DNA of 64,000 nt, taken from the NCBI RefSeq assembly GCF_011761265.1, contig NZ_JAAOZB010000001.1, forward strand, positions 1 to 64,000, read 5' to 3'. Shown here in pieces: positions 42,907 to 51,678 of the stretch. Below the pieces are notes generated by a model. The model did not search any database. It was not told the DNA's origin and saw only the letters and a list, made by a program, of their open reading frames with translations. The number at the start of each line of letters is the position of its first letter. Position 1 is the stretch's first letter. The position numbers and the translations under genes were made by a program. The stretch comes from Microbacterium halimionae (GTDB lineage: Bacteria > Actinomycetota > Actinomycetes > Actinomycetales > Microbacteriaceae).

Positions 42907-43929
42907 TCAGCGCGGCTGGGGTGCGGCGGTGCTGCCGCGGTCTTGGATTGTTGGCGGGATAAGTTCGATGAGCGGCTCGACGGCAAGGTCGGCGGCAGCT
43001 TCAATGCGCGCAACGAGGTGCTCGACAGCGCGACGACCGAGTTCGTCAGCGGCGCTATCAATGGCCGAATACGGCAGCGAAAATGTACGGGCAAAGTCAT
43101 CGGAGTAGCGACCGATGACGGACAGGTCGCCCGGACTTGAAATACCGCGCATGTTCAACACATTCGGTAGCGCAGCCGCGGCGGCTTCGTTGTTGAGCAA
43201 CAAGCCTGTCGCGTCAGGGTGTGCGTCTAGGAATGCATTGAGGTCGCGGCCGATCTCGGGCTGACTTGCCGAACCGAAATAGTGGTGGAGGGTTACTCCG
43301 AGCTCTTCGGCACGCTCACTTGCGGCATTCGCGAGACGCCATACGTAAGCTCCACCTCGCTCAACGACATGCTCAGGCTGCGACACAAGAATCAGTTCGC
43401 GGTGTCCGAGCTCAGACATCCGTTCAACCATCAGCCGTCCGGTTGCGACGAAATCCAGGTCGAAGATGTCGAAGTCGCCGGTCTCCCCAGGAAGGCCGAC
43501 GAGGGCGCCGGGCTGGGATGCGGACTGGAGTACACCCAGACGCTCGTCGTCTTGTGCGACGTTCAAAAGCACGAAGCCATCAACCATGCGCGAAGACGAG
43601 ATGCGTTGCAGCGCCGCGGCGCCATCACCCTCGGATACCAAAAGAGTGTCGTAGCCGAGCTGCCGAGCCGTGTTTGTGACTCCGAGGATGTACTGGAGCA
43701 TGGCGGGCGCGAATTCGTCATCAAGGAACTGGGCGAGCAGCGCAATCACTTTGGTTTGAGACGTGGCAAGCGCGCGTGCGCCCGCGTTCGGGGTGTAGCC
43801 GAGGCTTGCGACCGCTTCAGCGACCTTGAGCCGCACCTCGGGCGAGATCGTGCGCTTTCCAGATAGCGCATACGACGCGGTGCTGCGAGATACCCCAGCG
43901 ACGCGTGCCACATCACCTATCGTTGCCAC
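42907..43929 (-). CDS. LacI-family transcriptional regulator
   Basis: A 340-residue LacI/GalR repressor. The helix-turn-helix is TIGDVARVAGVSRSTASYAL (about 3-22), the hinge helix ANAGARALATS (about 47-58), and a periplasmic-binding-protein-like effector domain follows. It is autoregulated through two TCGAACCGGTTCGA operators just upstream and probably controls the whole downstream operon and the glycosidase gene at 44042-45760. GTG 43929 has TAGGA 5 nt upstream. Confidence 0.95.
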   Translation of the reverse strand: MATIGDVARVAGVSRSTASYALSGKRTISPEVRLKVAEAVASLGYTPNAGARALATSQTKVIALLAQFLDDEFAPAMLQYILGVTNTARQLGYDTLLVSEGDGAAALQRISSSRMVDGFVLLNVAQDDERLGVLQSASQPGALVGLPGETGDFDIFDLDFVATGRLMVERMSELGHRELILVSQPEHVVERGGAYVWRLANAASERAEELGVTLHHYFGSASQPEIGRDLNAFLDAHPDATGLLLNNEAAAAALPNVLNMRGISSPGDLSVIGRYSDDFARTFSLPYSAIDSAADELGRRAVEHLVARIEAAADLAVEPLIELIPPTIQDRGSTAAPQPR

Positions 43930-43952
43930 TTTTTCCTACCATTCGTTCGTCA

Positions 43953-44009
43953 TCGAACCGGTTCGATTCGAACCGGTTCGACACTATGCCAGGAGCGGAC
44001 GTCCCGCAA
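43953..44009 (-). promoter_or_regulatory. lacI operon promoter with two LacI operators
   Basis: On the minus strand: -35 TTGCGG (44009-44004), a 17-bp spacer, -10 TAGTGT (43986-43981), then two perfect palindromes TCGAACCGGTTCGA at 43981-43968 and 43966-43953, 15 bp apart. The first shares a base with the -10. Bound repressor would cover the -10 and the transcription start. Confidence 0.9.
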
Positions 44010-44041
44010 CCCTTTTTTCTTAAAATCGCGTCGAGCAGCGT

Positions 44042-45760
44042 CTAGCTGACCCGATGGGCGCTGTCACGAGCGAGCATCAGGTACGCACTCGCTGTCCAGG
44101 TGTAGGCGCGATCGCGCAAGCCTTCTCCCGAGAGAGCGTCGAAATTCTCCGCAAAACCTGAGCGTTCACAAAGCGCTCGAAACCTCGAGCTCACTGCATC
44201 CGCAAGCTCGGTATATCCGCCGCGGCGCAGTCCATCCTCGATCAACACGGTCGACGGAGCCCAGATCGGCCCACGCCAGTACCCGTCGGCTTCGTACTCG
44301 ACGGTGTCGGGGCGTTGGGTTGCCGGGCCCCACTCTGTGAGGTGTTCCTCAATCTGCGACGCCAGTTGATCGCCTAACTCTGTGGGCAGCCGATCGGCAA
44401 TGACAACAGCGAGGAGCGGGAGGAGGCTCGTGCGGGTACTTTTTTGTCCACTCAGCACTCCGCGCGCGAAGAACCCCTCGGCGTCGCGCAGTTCATCGAG
44501 GAGGGCTCGCTGCATCCGCTCGGAGCGCTGCCGCCAGCTGTCACCCGCCGCGATGTCGAGCTCGTCGGCGAGATCTGCCAGCACATCCATTTGCACCGCC
44601 AGAAATGCGGCCAGATCTGGAGCTTCGACGACTCGATCAATGTCGAACATTGTGGAGTTGTCCCAGCCGCTGTCGTTGCCGTGCTGGTAGTGCGGAATCT
44701 GGCGACCGGGCGCCGTCCGCTGCTCGAGCCAGAAGCGCGTCCAGTCCGCGAGGTGCTCGTAGACCTCTACAAGCTGGTCTCGCGAAACGGGCGCGGATGC
44801 CGCGGCTCTCAGCCTGCGCAGAGCCCATCCGTGAATCGGCGGTTTCACGAAGTTGTACAGCACCTCGGAGTGCGTGATCGAGTCGGGCATTGCGCCACCT
44901 GGTTCCTGGTGGTCGAACGGGGCAAGAAACTGATCAATCGCGGCATCCGGCAAGCCACCCGCGAGGGCTATGGCGTTGAAGCAGTGGTCCCAGCTCCACA
45001 CTTTGTCCATCCAGTGCTTCGACATCAACACGGATTCGCGGCTGAGAAACCCGGCGGGTGCAACCGTCGCCGACCACATGACGTAGGCCGCGAGCTCGAC
45101 TGTGCCCGCAGTTTCTGGTCTTCGCCAGTTCGCGATCTTGTCGACGTACTCTGCGAACATCGACGCCGAGTTCGCAACAGCATCGTCAAAAGCGAGCACA
45201 GGCTCACTCGCTGAGACTGCCGACGTATCGAATTCCTCGATGGCAATTTCCCATCCGTCGGATCCGGTCACAACCACAGCGCGCTCCGCGTCGCCGAGCG
45301 CTTCTGCTCCGACGATCTCCATCTCGCCACGCTGGACGGTGACGCGGTAGCGGCGACCTGTCTCGTAGCTTGTCAGCACCGCAGCACTATCCATGGGATC
45401 GAGGAAGAGGTACGACCCCGTAAACGGCGTGAGTGCACTGGATGCCTCGCTGAGGGTGAGATCAACGCCCTCCCCCGCGAGAAGCAGCCGTGACGGCGAC
45501 GCGAAAGTTGCGCGCATTCGCGCGCTTGAACCGCAATCCCACGAAAGCGCCGCGGGATTCGCCGTCACCGGCGCGGAGAGTTCGACACCGTCGCGGGTCG
45601 GAACGAAAGCAAAAATAGGATGGATTCCGCCGGTGTGCGAGACGAGATGGACGTGGTCGGATCTCTCATTCAGCCCAATTATCGGGGAGAGGTTCAACCA
45701 GGACCCGCGCATGCTGAACGGAATCTCCTCAAGGGAGAACTGCGGCAGAGAAGTGCTCAT
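44042..45760 (-). CDS. MGH1-type glycoside hydrolase (GH63-like)
   Basis: About 572 residues, cytoplasmic. An N-terminal beta-sandwich (1-230) precedes an (alpha/alpha)6 toroid with DKVWSWDHCFNA, YQHGNDSGWDNST and GYWRGPIWAPS, the signatures of MGH1-like/GH63 glycosidases (mannosylglycerate hydrolase, glucosidases). ATG 45760 has GAGGG 6 nt upstream. An operator palindrome at 45781-45794 puts it under the same LacI regulator, encoded 112 nt downstream. The specificity is unknown; by context it may trim the imported oligosaccharide. Confidence 0.88.
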   Translation of the reverse strand: MSTSLPQFSLEEIPFSMRGSWLNLSPIIGLNERSDHVHLVSHTGGIHPIFAFVPTRDGVELSAPVTANPAALSWDCGSSARMRATFASPSRLLLAGEGVDLTLSEASSALTPFTGSYLFLDPMDSAAVLTSYETGRRYRVTVQRGEMEIVGAEALGDAERAVVVTGSDGWEIAIEEFDTSAVSASEPVLAFDDAVANSASMFAEYVDKIANWRRPETAGTVELAAYVMWSATVAPAGFLSRESVLMSKHWMDKVWSWDHCFNAIALAGGLPDAAIDQFLAPFDHQEPGGAMPDSITHSEVLYNFVKPPIHGWALRRLRAAASAPVSRDQLVEVYEHLADWTRFWLEQRTAPGRQIPHYQHGNDSGWDNSTMFDIDRVVEAPDLAAFLAVQMDVLADLADELDIAAGDSWRQRSERMQRALLDELRDAEGFFARGVLSGQKSTRTSLLPLLAVVIADRLPTELGDQLASQIEEHLTEWGPATQRPDTVEYEADGYWRGPIWAPSTVLIEDGLRRGGYTELADAVSSRFRALCERSGFAENFDALSGEGLRDRAYTWTASAYLMLARDSAHRVS

Positions 45761-45780
45761 GTGGTGCCCTCGTTGCGTCA

Positions 45781-45802
45781 TCGAACCGGTTCGACAACGC
45801 TA
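45781..45802 (-). promoter_or_regulatory. LacI operator and -10 of the MGH1 glycosidase gene
   Basis: TCGAACCGGTTCGA (45781-45794), identical to the two lacI operators, lies just downstream of a minus-strand -10 TAGCGT (45802-45797) and 20 nt before the start codon. No clear -35 is visible. Confidence 0.85.
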
Positions 45803-46127
45803 CTGCACCTCACGGGTCTCGTGGCGCCACTACGCCCACACTCTCGGCCCGACCCCGACCCCGATGCCGCTCTCGCTCTCGACCTCGCTCTCACACCCCA
45901 CACCATGCGCCTCCTGCGCACGTCGTGCCGGAGGCATCCGCATGCGACCCTTCGCGACTTGCCCGTTTTTGCGGGTGCCGTGCGTCAAACACCCGCAAAA
46001 ATCGGCAAGTCACGGGAGTGATGGGGCGACAGAGCGAACGGGACAAACGTCACGCCGGGATGCCGGGATGCCGGGAGGACCGGGGAACGTGACGATGCAT
46101 GCCGCGCGTCAGCGGTACGCGTGGGCT
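45803..46127. other. 325-nt intergenic stretch with a palindromic element
   Basis: Between the promoter of the MGH1 gene and the end of ccsB I find no gene. It contains the palindrome described at 45956-46011, a GGGATGCCGGGATGCCGGG direct repeat (about 46060-46078) and C-rich runs near 45850-45880 (CCCGACCCCGACCCCG). It may serve as the ccsB terminator region. Confidence 0.6.
45956..46011. repeat. Interspersed palindrome, copy B
   Basis: Two 22-nt arms (45956-45977 and 45990-46011) around a 12-nt loop. The left arm begins GACTTGCCCGTTTTT and ends GCGGGTG; the right is its complement apart from two bases. It matches copy A (33435-33500) in the conserved ends and loop size, so both belong to one family of extragenic palindromes. 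Confidence 0.88.
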
Positions 46128-47171
46128 CTAGCTGAGCCCGCTGTAGACGTGGAGTCCCTTGAAGAACATGTTGACGATCGTGAAGTTGAACATGACGGCA
46201 GCAAAGCCGACGATCGACAGCCACGCCGAGCGGGTTCCACGCCATCCGCGCGTCGCACGCGCGTGAATGTAGCCGGCGTAAAGCACCCAAATGACGAAGG
46301 TCCACACTTCTTTTGTGTCGAATCCCCAGTAGCGGCCCCACGCATCGTTGGCCCAGATGGAACCCGCGATAAGAGTGAAAGTCCAGAACACGAACCCGAT
46401 GATTGCGAACCGGTAAGCCATCGCTTCCATTGCATCGGCACCCGGTAGAAGCCGCACGAAACGCGGTCCAGTCTTCACGACAGTGCCGGCCGGAGGCTCA
46501 ACTTGCGCTGCCACCTTGCGCTCGCGCCGGGCTTGAAGAAGCTGCAGAACTGACAGCGCAAAAGCTAGTGCGAAGAACGCCGTACCGAGAGATGCGACAA
46601 AGACGTGAACGACGAGCCACACCGACTTGAGTGGGTCCATCAGTGGCGTGATCTCGACGTAGAACGCGAGAGTCGCACTGCCGAGAAGCAGAACAACGAG
46701 ACCGGTGACGAACGAACCGAGGAAGCGGAGGTCATAGCGGAAGAGCACGGTGAGGAACACAGCAACGATGAGCATCGTGCCCGTCAGCGAGAACTCGTAC
46801 ATGTTCGACCACGGCACACGCTCGGCCGCGATTCCGCGGGCGACGTCGGCACCAACGTGGAACAAGAACGCCAACCACGTCAGTGTTGTGCCGATGCGAG
46901 CGAAGAGCAGCCGCTGCCGAGCAGAACCACGAGCATACAGGGATGCCTCGGCGGCACTTTCTTGGGCACGCAACTGCGCCACGGACTCACCCGAGCCCGC
47001 TGCGACAAGTTCTTTGTCGCGCACAGCGACGTCTTGAGCTTCGACGAGTGCGGCCGAACGGCGCGACAGATCGATTGTGTATGCGATGAACGCGAGCGCA
47101 TAGATCGCGATGGCGGTCCAGACGAGCAGCACCGATATGTCGTCGAGACTGAGCCCTTCGGTTGCAGTCAT
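46128..47171 (-). CDS. ccsB: Cytochrome c biogenesis protein CcsB (CcsA/CcmC-type)
   Basis: A 347-residue System II heme-handling protein with eight or more helices. The WWD-type motif WANDAWGRYWGFDTKEVW lies between the last helices, and conserved histidines are in FHVGAD and VHVFVAS. With ResB it forms the heme exporter/synthetase that attaches heme to apocytochrome c outside the membrane. The start ATG 47171 lies 9 nt after the resB stop; the order resB-ccsB is typical of actinobacteria. Confidence 0.95.
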   Translation of the reverse strand: MTATEGLSLDDISVLLVWTAIAIYALAFIAYTIDLSRRSAALVEAQDVAVRDKELVAAGSGESVAQLRAQESAAEASLYARGSARQRLLFARIGTTLTWLAFLFHVGADVARGIAAERVPWSNMYEFSLTGTMLIVAVFLTVLFRYDLRFLGSFVTGLVVLLLGSATLAFYVEITPLMDPLKSVWLVVHVFVASLGTAFFALAFALSVLQLLQARRERKVAAQVEPPAGTVVKTGPRFVRLLPGADAMEAMAYRFAIIGFVFWTFTLIAGSIWANDAWGRYWGFDTKEVWTFVIWVLYAGYIHARATRGWRGTRSAWLSIVGFAAVMFNFTIVNMFFKGLHVYSGLS

Positions 47172-47180
47172 TTCTGAATT

Positions 47181-48881
47181 CTACTTCCCGGATTCGAGGG
47201 CGTCGCCGTGCTTGCGCGCCATTTGAGCGACAGCTGCCGCCAGGATCGGGTCTTCGCCGCGAGCGAGACCCGCATATTCGATCTGAATGCCCGATTCGGT
47301 CGTGGTCGCCTTTACCCACATGCGGCGTCGGGGCACGAAGAGCGCCACGAGAAGACCAAGCGTTGCAAGCACAGCGAACAGCAGCACCCACGGCCCTGCC
47401 GCGTCGTGGTGGATCGAAAGCGACGCGAATCGCTTCACCGACTGCTCATAGCCCTCTGAGCCCTCGGGCGCTTCGTTGGTGAAAGTTACAGTGCCCCATC
47501 CGTTCGGAAGCTCGGCGCTGTCGCCGGGCATGAGCTCGATCGACTCGACATCCGTGTCGGTACCGGTGAGTTTTTCCATAGAACCCGTGTCGAGGGTGTA
47601 AACCGAACGCGGCGCGCCATCGTCGATGCCAAGATCACCCGCGTACACGTTGAGGGTGAGCACTGGGTAAACCAGGTCGGGCCAAATCGACGTAAAAGCC
47701 CCGGTATCGAGGGCCTGAGCTGTCGGGTAGAAGAATCCGACGAGTCCGACCTGCTCAGGCAACCCGTCGGCAACCTTGACGACACCAAGAGACGTGAGGT
47801 TGTTGTCTTGCGGCAAGAACGGCACCGAATCCTGGTACACGACATTGCCATCGGCATCTGCGACCGTGATCGTTGGCGCATAGCCGTTTCCGAGCAGGTA
47901 GATGCTGTCGCCCTCGAGCTTGAGCGGGTGGTTCACACGCACCGAGCCCTCGGTGGCTTCTTCGCCCGGCACCTGAGTTGTGAGATTCGCGGAGAAGTCG
48001 CCGGCTTGACCAGCACCGCTCGTTCCGGCGTCTTGGTATGTCACGTCGAAGCTATCGAGTGTCATCGAGTAGCGCGATACCTCATCGATGTTGACGAAAC
48101 GGCCCGGGTTGAACGATGAGTAGTCAGTGAGCGCATTCACGAATGTGGTGCCCTCCACGATGACTCGCTGGCCCGTGTACGTAAAAGAACCACCGAGACC
48201 AACGGCGATCAAAACGCCGATGAGCGCGATGTGGAAAACAAGGTTCCCCGTCTCACGGAGATAACCACGCTCAGCGGATACCGAATACGAGCCGCGCCGG
48301 TCGTAGCGCTCCACCCGGTACCCGGCGGTACGAAGCTGGGACGCCGCGAGGTCGACGGCATCCTGCGCATGCTTGTCGGGGTCGTCTTCGTGCGCGATCT
48401 CCGACACGATGTGGTCATCGAGGCGCGCGAGCCGGGCGGGGGTACGCGGCGGCCGTGAGCGGAGCGCCTTCCAGTGGTGCTTCGTGCGAGGGATGACGCA
48501 GCCGATAAGTGAAATGAACAGCAGAATGTAGATCGCCGAAAACCACGACGATGCATAGACGTCGAACAACTGCAGGTTGTCGAGAATCGGCGCAACATCC
48601 GGGTTGTCAGTGAAATACTGCGTCACACCGTTCGGGTCGGCAGTTCGCTGCGGGAAGATCGATCCAGGTACAGCCGCAATAGCGAGCAACAGCAGCAGCA
48701 CAAGCGCCGTCCGCATGCTCGTGAGCTGGCGCCATGCCCAGCGCATCCAGCCGATAAAGCCAAGTCGAGGCTGCGTGATGTCACCTGAGCCGTCGCGTCG
48801 ATCATCGGAGACAGCCACTCCGTCGACGTGGTCAGACGGACGCAGTGGCTCGGAGTCGGCCTCAGAGCGGGAGCGGGACAT
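47181..48881 (-). CDS. resB: Cytochrome c biogenesis protein ResB
   Basis: A 566-residue ResB/Ccs1 protein. Helices near 57-77, 112-130, 214-232 and 515-535 enclose a large extracellular domain (about 235-510). AWRQLTSMRTALVLLLLLAIAAVPGSIFPQR at the first helix is the family opening, in outline. It holds apocytochrome c during heme attachment with CcsB. The start ATG overlaps the ccdA 3' end by 20 nt, so the two are coupled. Confidence 0.94.
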   Translation of the reverse strand: MSRSRSEADSEPLRPSDHVDGVAVSDDRRDGSGDITQPRLGFIGWMRWAWRQLTSMRTALVLLLLLAIAAVPGSIFPQRTADPNGVTQYFTDNPDVAPILDNLQLFDVYASSWFSAIYILLFISLIGCVIPRTKHHWKALRSRPPRTPARLARLDDHIVSEIAHEDDPDKHAQDAVDLAASQLRTAGYRVERYDRRGSYSVSAERGYLRETGNLVFHIALIGVLIAVGLGGSFTYTGQRVIVEGTTFVNALTDYSSFNPGRFVNIDEVSRYSMTLDSFDVTYQDAGTSGAGQAGDFSANLTTQVPGEEATEGSVRVNHPLKLEGDSIYLLGNGYAPTITVADADGNVVYQDSVPFLPQDNNLTSLGVVKVADGLPEQVGLVGFFYPTAQALDTGAFTSIWPDLVYPVLTLNVYAGDLGIDDGAPRSVYTLDTGSMEKLTGTDTDVESIELMPGDSAELPNGWGTVTFTNEAPEGSEGYEQSVKRFASLSIHHDAAGPWVLLFAVLATLGLLVALFVPRRRMWVKATTTESGIQIEYAGLARGEDPILAAAVAQMARKHGDALESGK

Positions 48882-49623
48882 TGATGAACACCCCCTGCAG
48901 GTGCGACATGAGGGCGCTCCAGACGCCGACGACCATCAGAACACCCAGCACGATCAAAAGCACTCCGCCGACGATGTTGAACGCCCGAATGTGCCGCCGG
49001 ACAAACGCCACCGAGGTGGTGGCCCATCCGAAGCCGAGGGCGAGAAGAAGAAATGGGATGCCGAGCCCCAACGAGTAGGCAAGGCCCAAAATGGCTGCGC
49101 GCCCTGGGTCACCGAAGTTCCATGAGACGGCGATGATCGACGCGAGAGTCGGACCGATGCACGGCGCCCAACCGATGCCGAGGGCAAGCCCCAGCAGCGG
49201 CGCCCCGACGAGGCCGAGGTTGCCACGAATCTGTGGTTTGAAGGTGCGCTGGGCGAAGCCGAAGACTCCGATGAAGATGAGGCCCATCGCGATCACGATC
49301 ACACCAAGAATGCGCGTGATGATGTCGGCGTACGCGATGAAGAATGCCCCAAGGGTGCCACCGAGAATTGTGACCGCCATGAATACGACGGTGAATCCTG
49401 CGATGAAAAGCAGCACTCCGCCAACGAGCCGGCCGCGTCCCGGCGTCGTAGACCCCCCGGAGGAGCCCGGCGCGACAGCGCTTGATGCGCCCCCGAGAAA
49501 TCCGAGATAACCCGGGACGAGCGGCAGCACACAGGGCGACAAGAACGACACGAGGCCTGCCGCGAGCGCGAGGGGTACGGCAACCCACAGCGCGCCCGCG
49601 CCGATGATCGCGTCGGGGTTCAC
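48862..49623 (-). CDS. ccdA: Thiol-disulfide transmembrane transporter CcdA
   Basis: A 253-residue, six-helix DsbD-beta/CcdA protein. The redox pair is C in SFLSPCVLPLVPGY (about 30) and C in GIGWAPCIGPTL (about 155). It carries electrons from cytoplasmic thioredoxin to the exported ResA-like reductase. GTG 49623 overlaps the resA-type stop (GTGA). Confidence 0.95.
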   Translation of the reverse strand: MNPDAIIGAGALWVAVPLALAAGLVSFLSPCVLPLVPGYLGFLGGASSAVAPGSSGGSTTPGRGRLVGGVLLFIAGFTVVFMAVTILGGTLGAFFIAYADIITRILGVIVIAMGLIFIGVFGFAQRTFKPQIRGNLGLVGAPLLGLALGIGWAPCIGPTLASIIAVSWNFGDPGRAAILGLAYSLGLGIPFLLLALGFGWATTSVAFVRRHIRAFNIVGGVLLIVLGVLMVVGVWSALMSHLQGVFINVPLPL

Positions 49624-50213
49624 GAAGTTTCCGCTACCGCGTCGCGCACGAGCGCGGTGAGCACAGACGCGTCGGGCAGCTCGCCCACGATGCGAGCAGC
49701 AACTCTGCCCTGCTTGTCAAGAACGATGGTTGTGGGCGTCGCATTTAGCGGCGTCGCATCGGCGAAAGCGAGCTTGACGCTGCCGTCGTTGACAGCAATC
49801 ACACTCGGATAGCTGATGCCGTTGTCTTCGGCGAAAGCGAGCGACGTGGGAGCCTGATCATAGGTATTGACGCCGAGGAAGGCGACATCTTGATCGGTGA
49901 ATTGTTGATACGCCTTTTCTAGCCGCGGCGCCTCGACGATGCACGGACCGCACGCTGCGTACCAAAAGTTCACGACCAGCACGTCTCCGTCGTAGTCGTC
50001 GCTTGACACGTTTTCGCCATTGTCGAGCACGCCATCGAACTCAACGGGCTCGCCTCGCTCGTCGGCCGGGATTTCGACCACGCTCAGGTCGCCCGCGATA
50101 TAGCCCTTGTTGTCCCCCGCGTTGTACTGCTCGGCGAGCGGATCGCTCGTGCAGCTCGCCAAAACGAGAACTCCGACAAGCGCGAGGGATGCTGCGCTCA
50201 CAATCCTTCGCAT
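49620..50213 (-). CDS. resA: ResA/TlpA-like thiol-disulfide oxidoreductase lipoprotein
   Basis: About 197 residues. Signal peptide with lipobox LASC (C21), then a thioredoxin fold with the active site NFWYAACGPC (CGPC) and the cis-proline region ATPTTIVLD. It reduces apocytochrome c cysteines before heme attachment. ATG 50213 shares its A with the upstream TGA (TGATG) and has GGAG 7 nt upstream. Confidence 0.93.
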   Translation of the reverse strand: MRRIVSAASLALVGVLVLASCTSDPLAEQYNAGDNKGYIAGDLSVVEIPADERGEPVEFDGVLDNGENVSSDDYDGDVLVVNFWYAACGPCIVEAPRLEKAYQQFTDQDVAFLGVNTYDQAPTSLAFAEDNGISYPSVIAVNDGSVKLAFADATPLNATPTTIVLDKQGRVAARIVGELPDASVLTALVRDAVAETS

Positions 50214-50842
50214 CACACTGCTCCCACATCGATCGAGCCGGCGCTCGTGGCAGGCTCCGCGTAACCAACTTCGGCCCAGCCCGCGCCACGGCGTTCGAAA
50301 GTGGTGACGCTCGACAACGCGCACCGGCGATTGCGTGGATCGTGTTTCGCAGGCAAACCGGCGACGTCGAGGTGAGTCACCCAAATCGGAAGCTGGTGCG
50401 AGACGATCACAGCATCTCCGCTTTCAGTGCGAGTCCAGGCATCCGTCATTGCCCGATTCATTCGCGCGATCACGCTCGCGTATGGTTCGCCCCAACTGGG
50501 AACAGCTGGCCGCATCAGGAATCGCCAATTGAGTGGGTTCATGAGTGCACGCTTCATTCGCGTGCCTTCGAACACGTTGGTCGGTTCGATTACTCGTTCG
50601 TCAACGACGGGATCGAGTCCAAAAAGTTCGGTGAATGGCTCCGACGACTCACGGGTGCGCTGCAGCGGGGAGCACACGAGGGACGTGATCGGTCGTTCGA
50701 GGCCCTGCAAAAACTCGGCTGCCTGGCGCGCCATCTCTCGTCCGTCTGCGCTCAGCCGGAAGGCGGGCAGGCGGCCGTACAAAACGCGTTCGGGGTTATG
50801 CACCTCACCGTGTCGCACGAGGTGAAGACGGTCTGCGGGCAC
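50213..50842 (-). CDS. Histidine phosphatase family protein
   Basis: A 209-residue phosphoglycerate-mutase-like phosphatase. LVRHGEVHNP near 8-17 is the phosphohistidine motif; CSPLQRTRES (57-66), the acidic loop with VIEPTNVFEG, and VIVSHQLPI (second catalytic histidine) follow. The substrate is unknown. TACACT lies 6 nt before GTG 50842, suggesting a leaderless transcript. It is the first gene of the cytochrome c maturation operon, a common arrangement in actinobacteria. Confidence 0.92.
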   Translation of the reverse strand: MPADRLHLVRHGEVHNPERVLYGRLPAFRLSADGREMARQAAEFLQGLERPITSLVCSPLQRTRESSEPFTELFGLDPVVDERVIEPTNVFEGTRMKRALMNPLNWRFLMRPAVPSWGEPYASVIARMNRAMTDAWTRTESGDAVIVSHQLPIWVTHLDVAGLPAKHDPRNRRCALSSVTTFERRGAGWAEVGYAEPATSAGSIDVGAV

Positions 50843-50910
50843 ACGTCAAGTGTACGTGGATGCCTCCTATGGAGAGCCTGAGCGTGAGCTGCGAGAGAAG
50901 GTCGCACCAG

Positions 50911-51579
50911 TCACTCTGAGGCTGACGTTCCTCCGGCCCGCCGCGTTCGGATGATCGAGCGAACGCGCATCGTCAGGAACCAGCCGAGCGCCACGACCAC
51001 GCCCACGATGACGACGGTTTGGAAAAAGTCAGCGTACCGCTCGACGAGTGGCCATGATTCACCGAGAAAGTACCCGGCAAGCACGAAAATCGTGTTCCAA
51101 ATCGCGCTCCCGAGCGTTGTCAAGAGGCCGAATTTCCACAGCGGCATGCGCGTGACGCCTGCCGGTATCGAGATGAGGCTTCGAAAAAGCGGAATCATGC
51201 GGCCAAAGAAAATGGCCTTACCACCGTGACGCTGAAACCACCCCACTGTGCGGTCGATATCTTCGGGATGCAGCAGCGGCACCTTTCGGGCAATCGCCCT
51301 AAGCCGCGCAATCCCAAGCCAGGCACCCAGTGCGTAAAGCATGAACGCGCCGACGACCGACCCGGCTGTGGTCCACGCGAGCGCCTCGAAGAGAGTGAAT
51401 GTGCCGCGGCTCGCGGTAAGGCCCGCCATCGGCAAGATGACTTCACTCGGCAACGGCGGAAAAAGGTTCTCAAGAGCAATAGCGATGCCTGCCCCGGCGG
51501 GGCCAATGATCTCCATAAGCGAGACCGACCAGTCAACAATGCTCGTCAGCCAGGACGTATCTGCGGTGGTGTCGGTCAT
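50911..51579 (-). CDS. DedA-family membrane protein
   Basis: About 222 residues, DedA/SNARE-associated fold. NLFPPLPSEVILPMAG (about 38-53) carries the conserved E, and FFGRMIPLFRSLISIPAGVTRMP (about 125-147) the conserved arginines and G-x-x-x-M/P. These proteins flip lipids such as undecaprenyl phosphate or phosphatidylethanolamine. ATG 51579 has AAGGG 6-8 nt upstream. Confidence 0.92.
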   Translation of the reverse strand: MTDTTADTSWLTSIVDWSVSLMEIIGPAGAGIAIALENLFPPLPSEVILPMAGLTASRGTFTLFEALAWTTAGSVVGAFMLYALGAWLGIARLRAIARKVPLLHPEDIDRTVGWFQRHGGKAIFFGRMIPLFRSLISIPAGVTRMPLWKFGLLTTLGSAIWNTIFVLAGYFLGESWPLVERYADFFQTVVIVGVVVALGWFLTMRVRSIIRTRRAGGTSASE

Positions 51580-51678
51580 CAGGTGCCCTTGCGCGAGGTG
51601 ATCGGCACGCCCGAAAAGGCGCTGACGGCCACCGTATCGAGCCAAGATGACTCGCTCCTGTGAACGGGTGCTGCGCGA

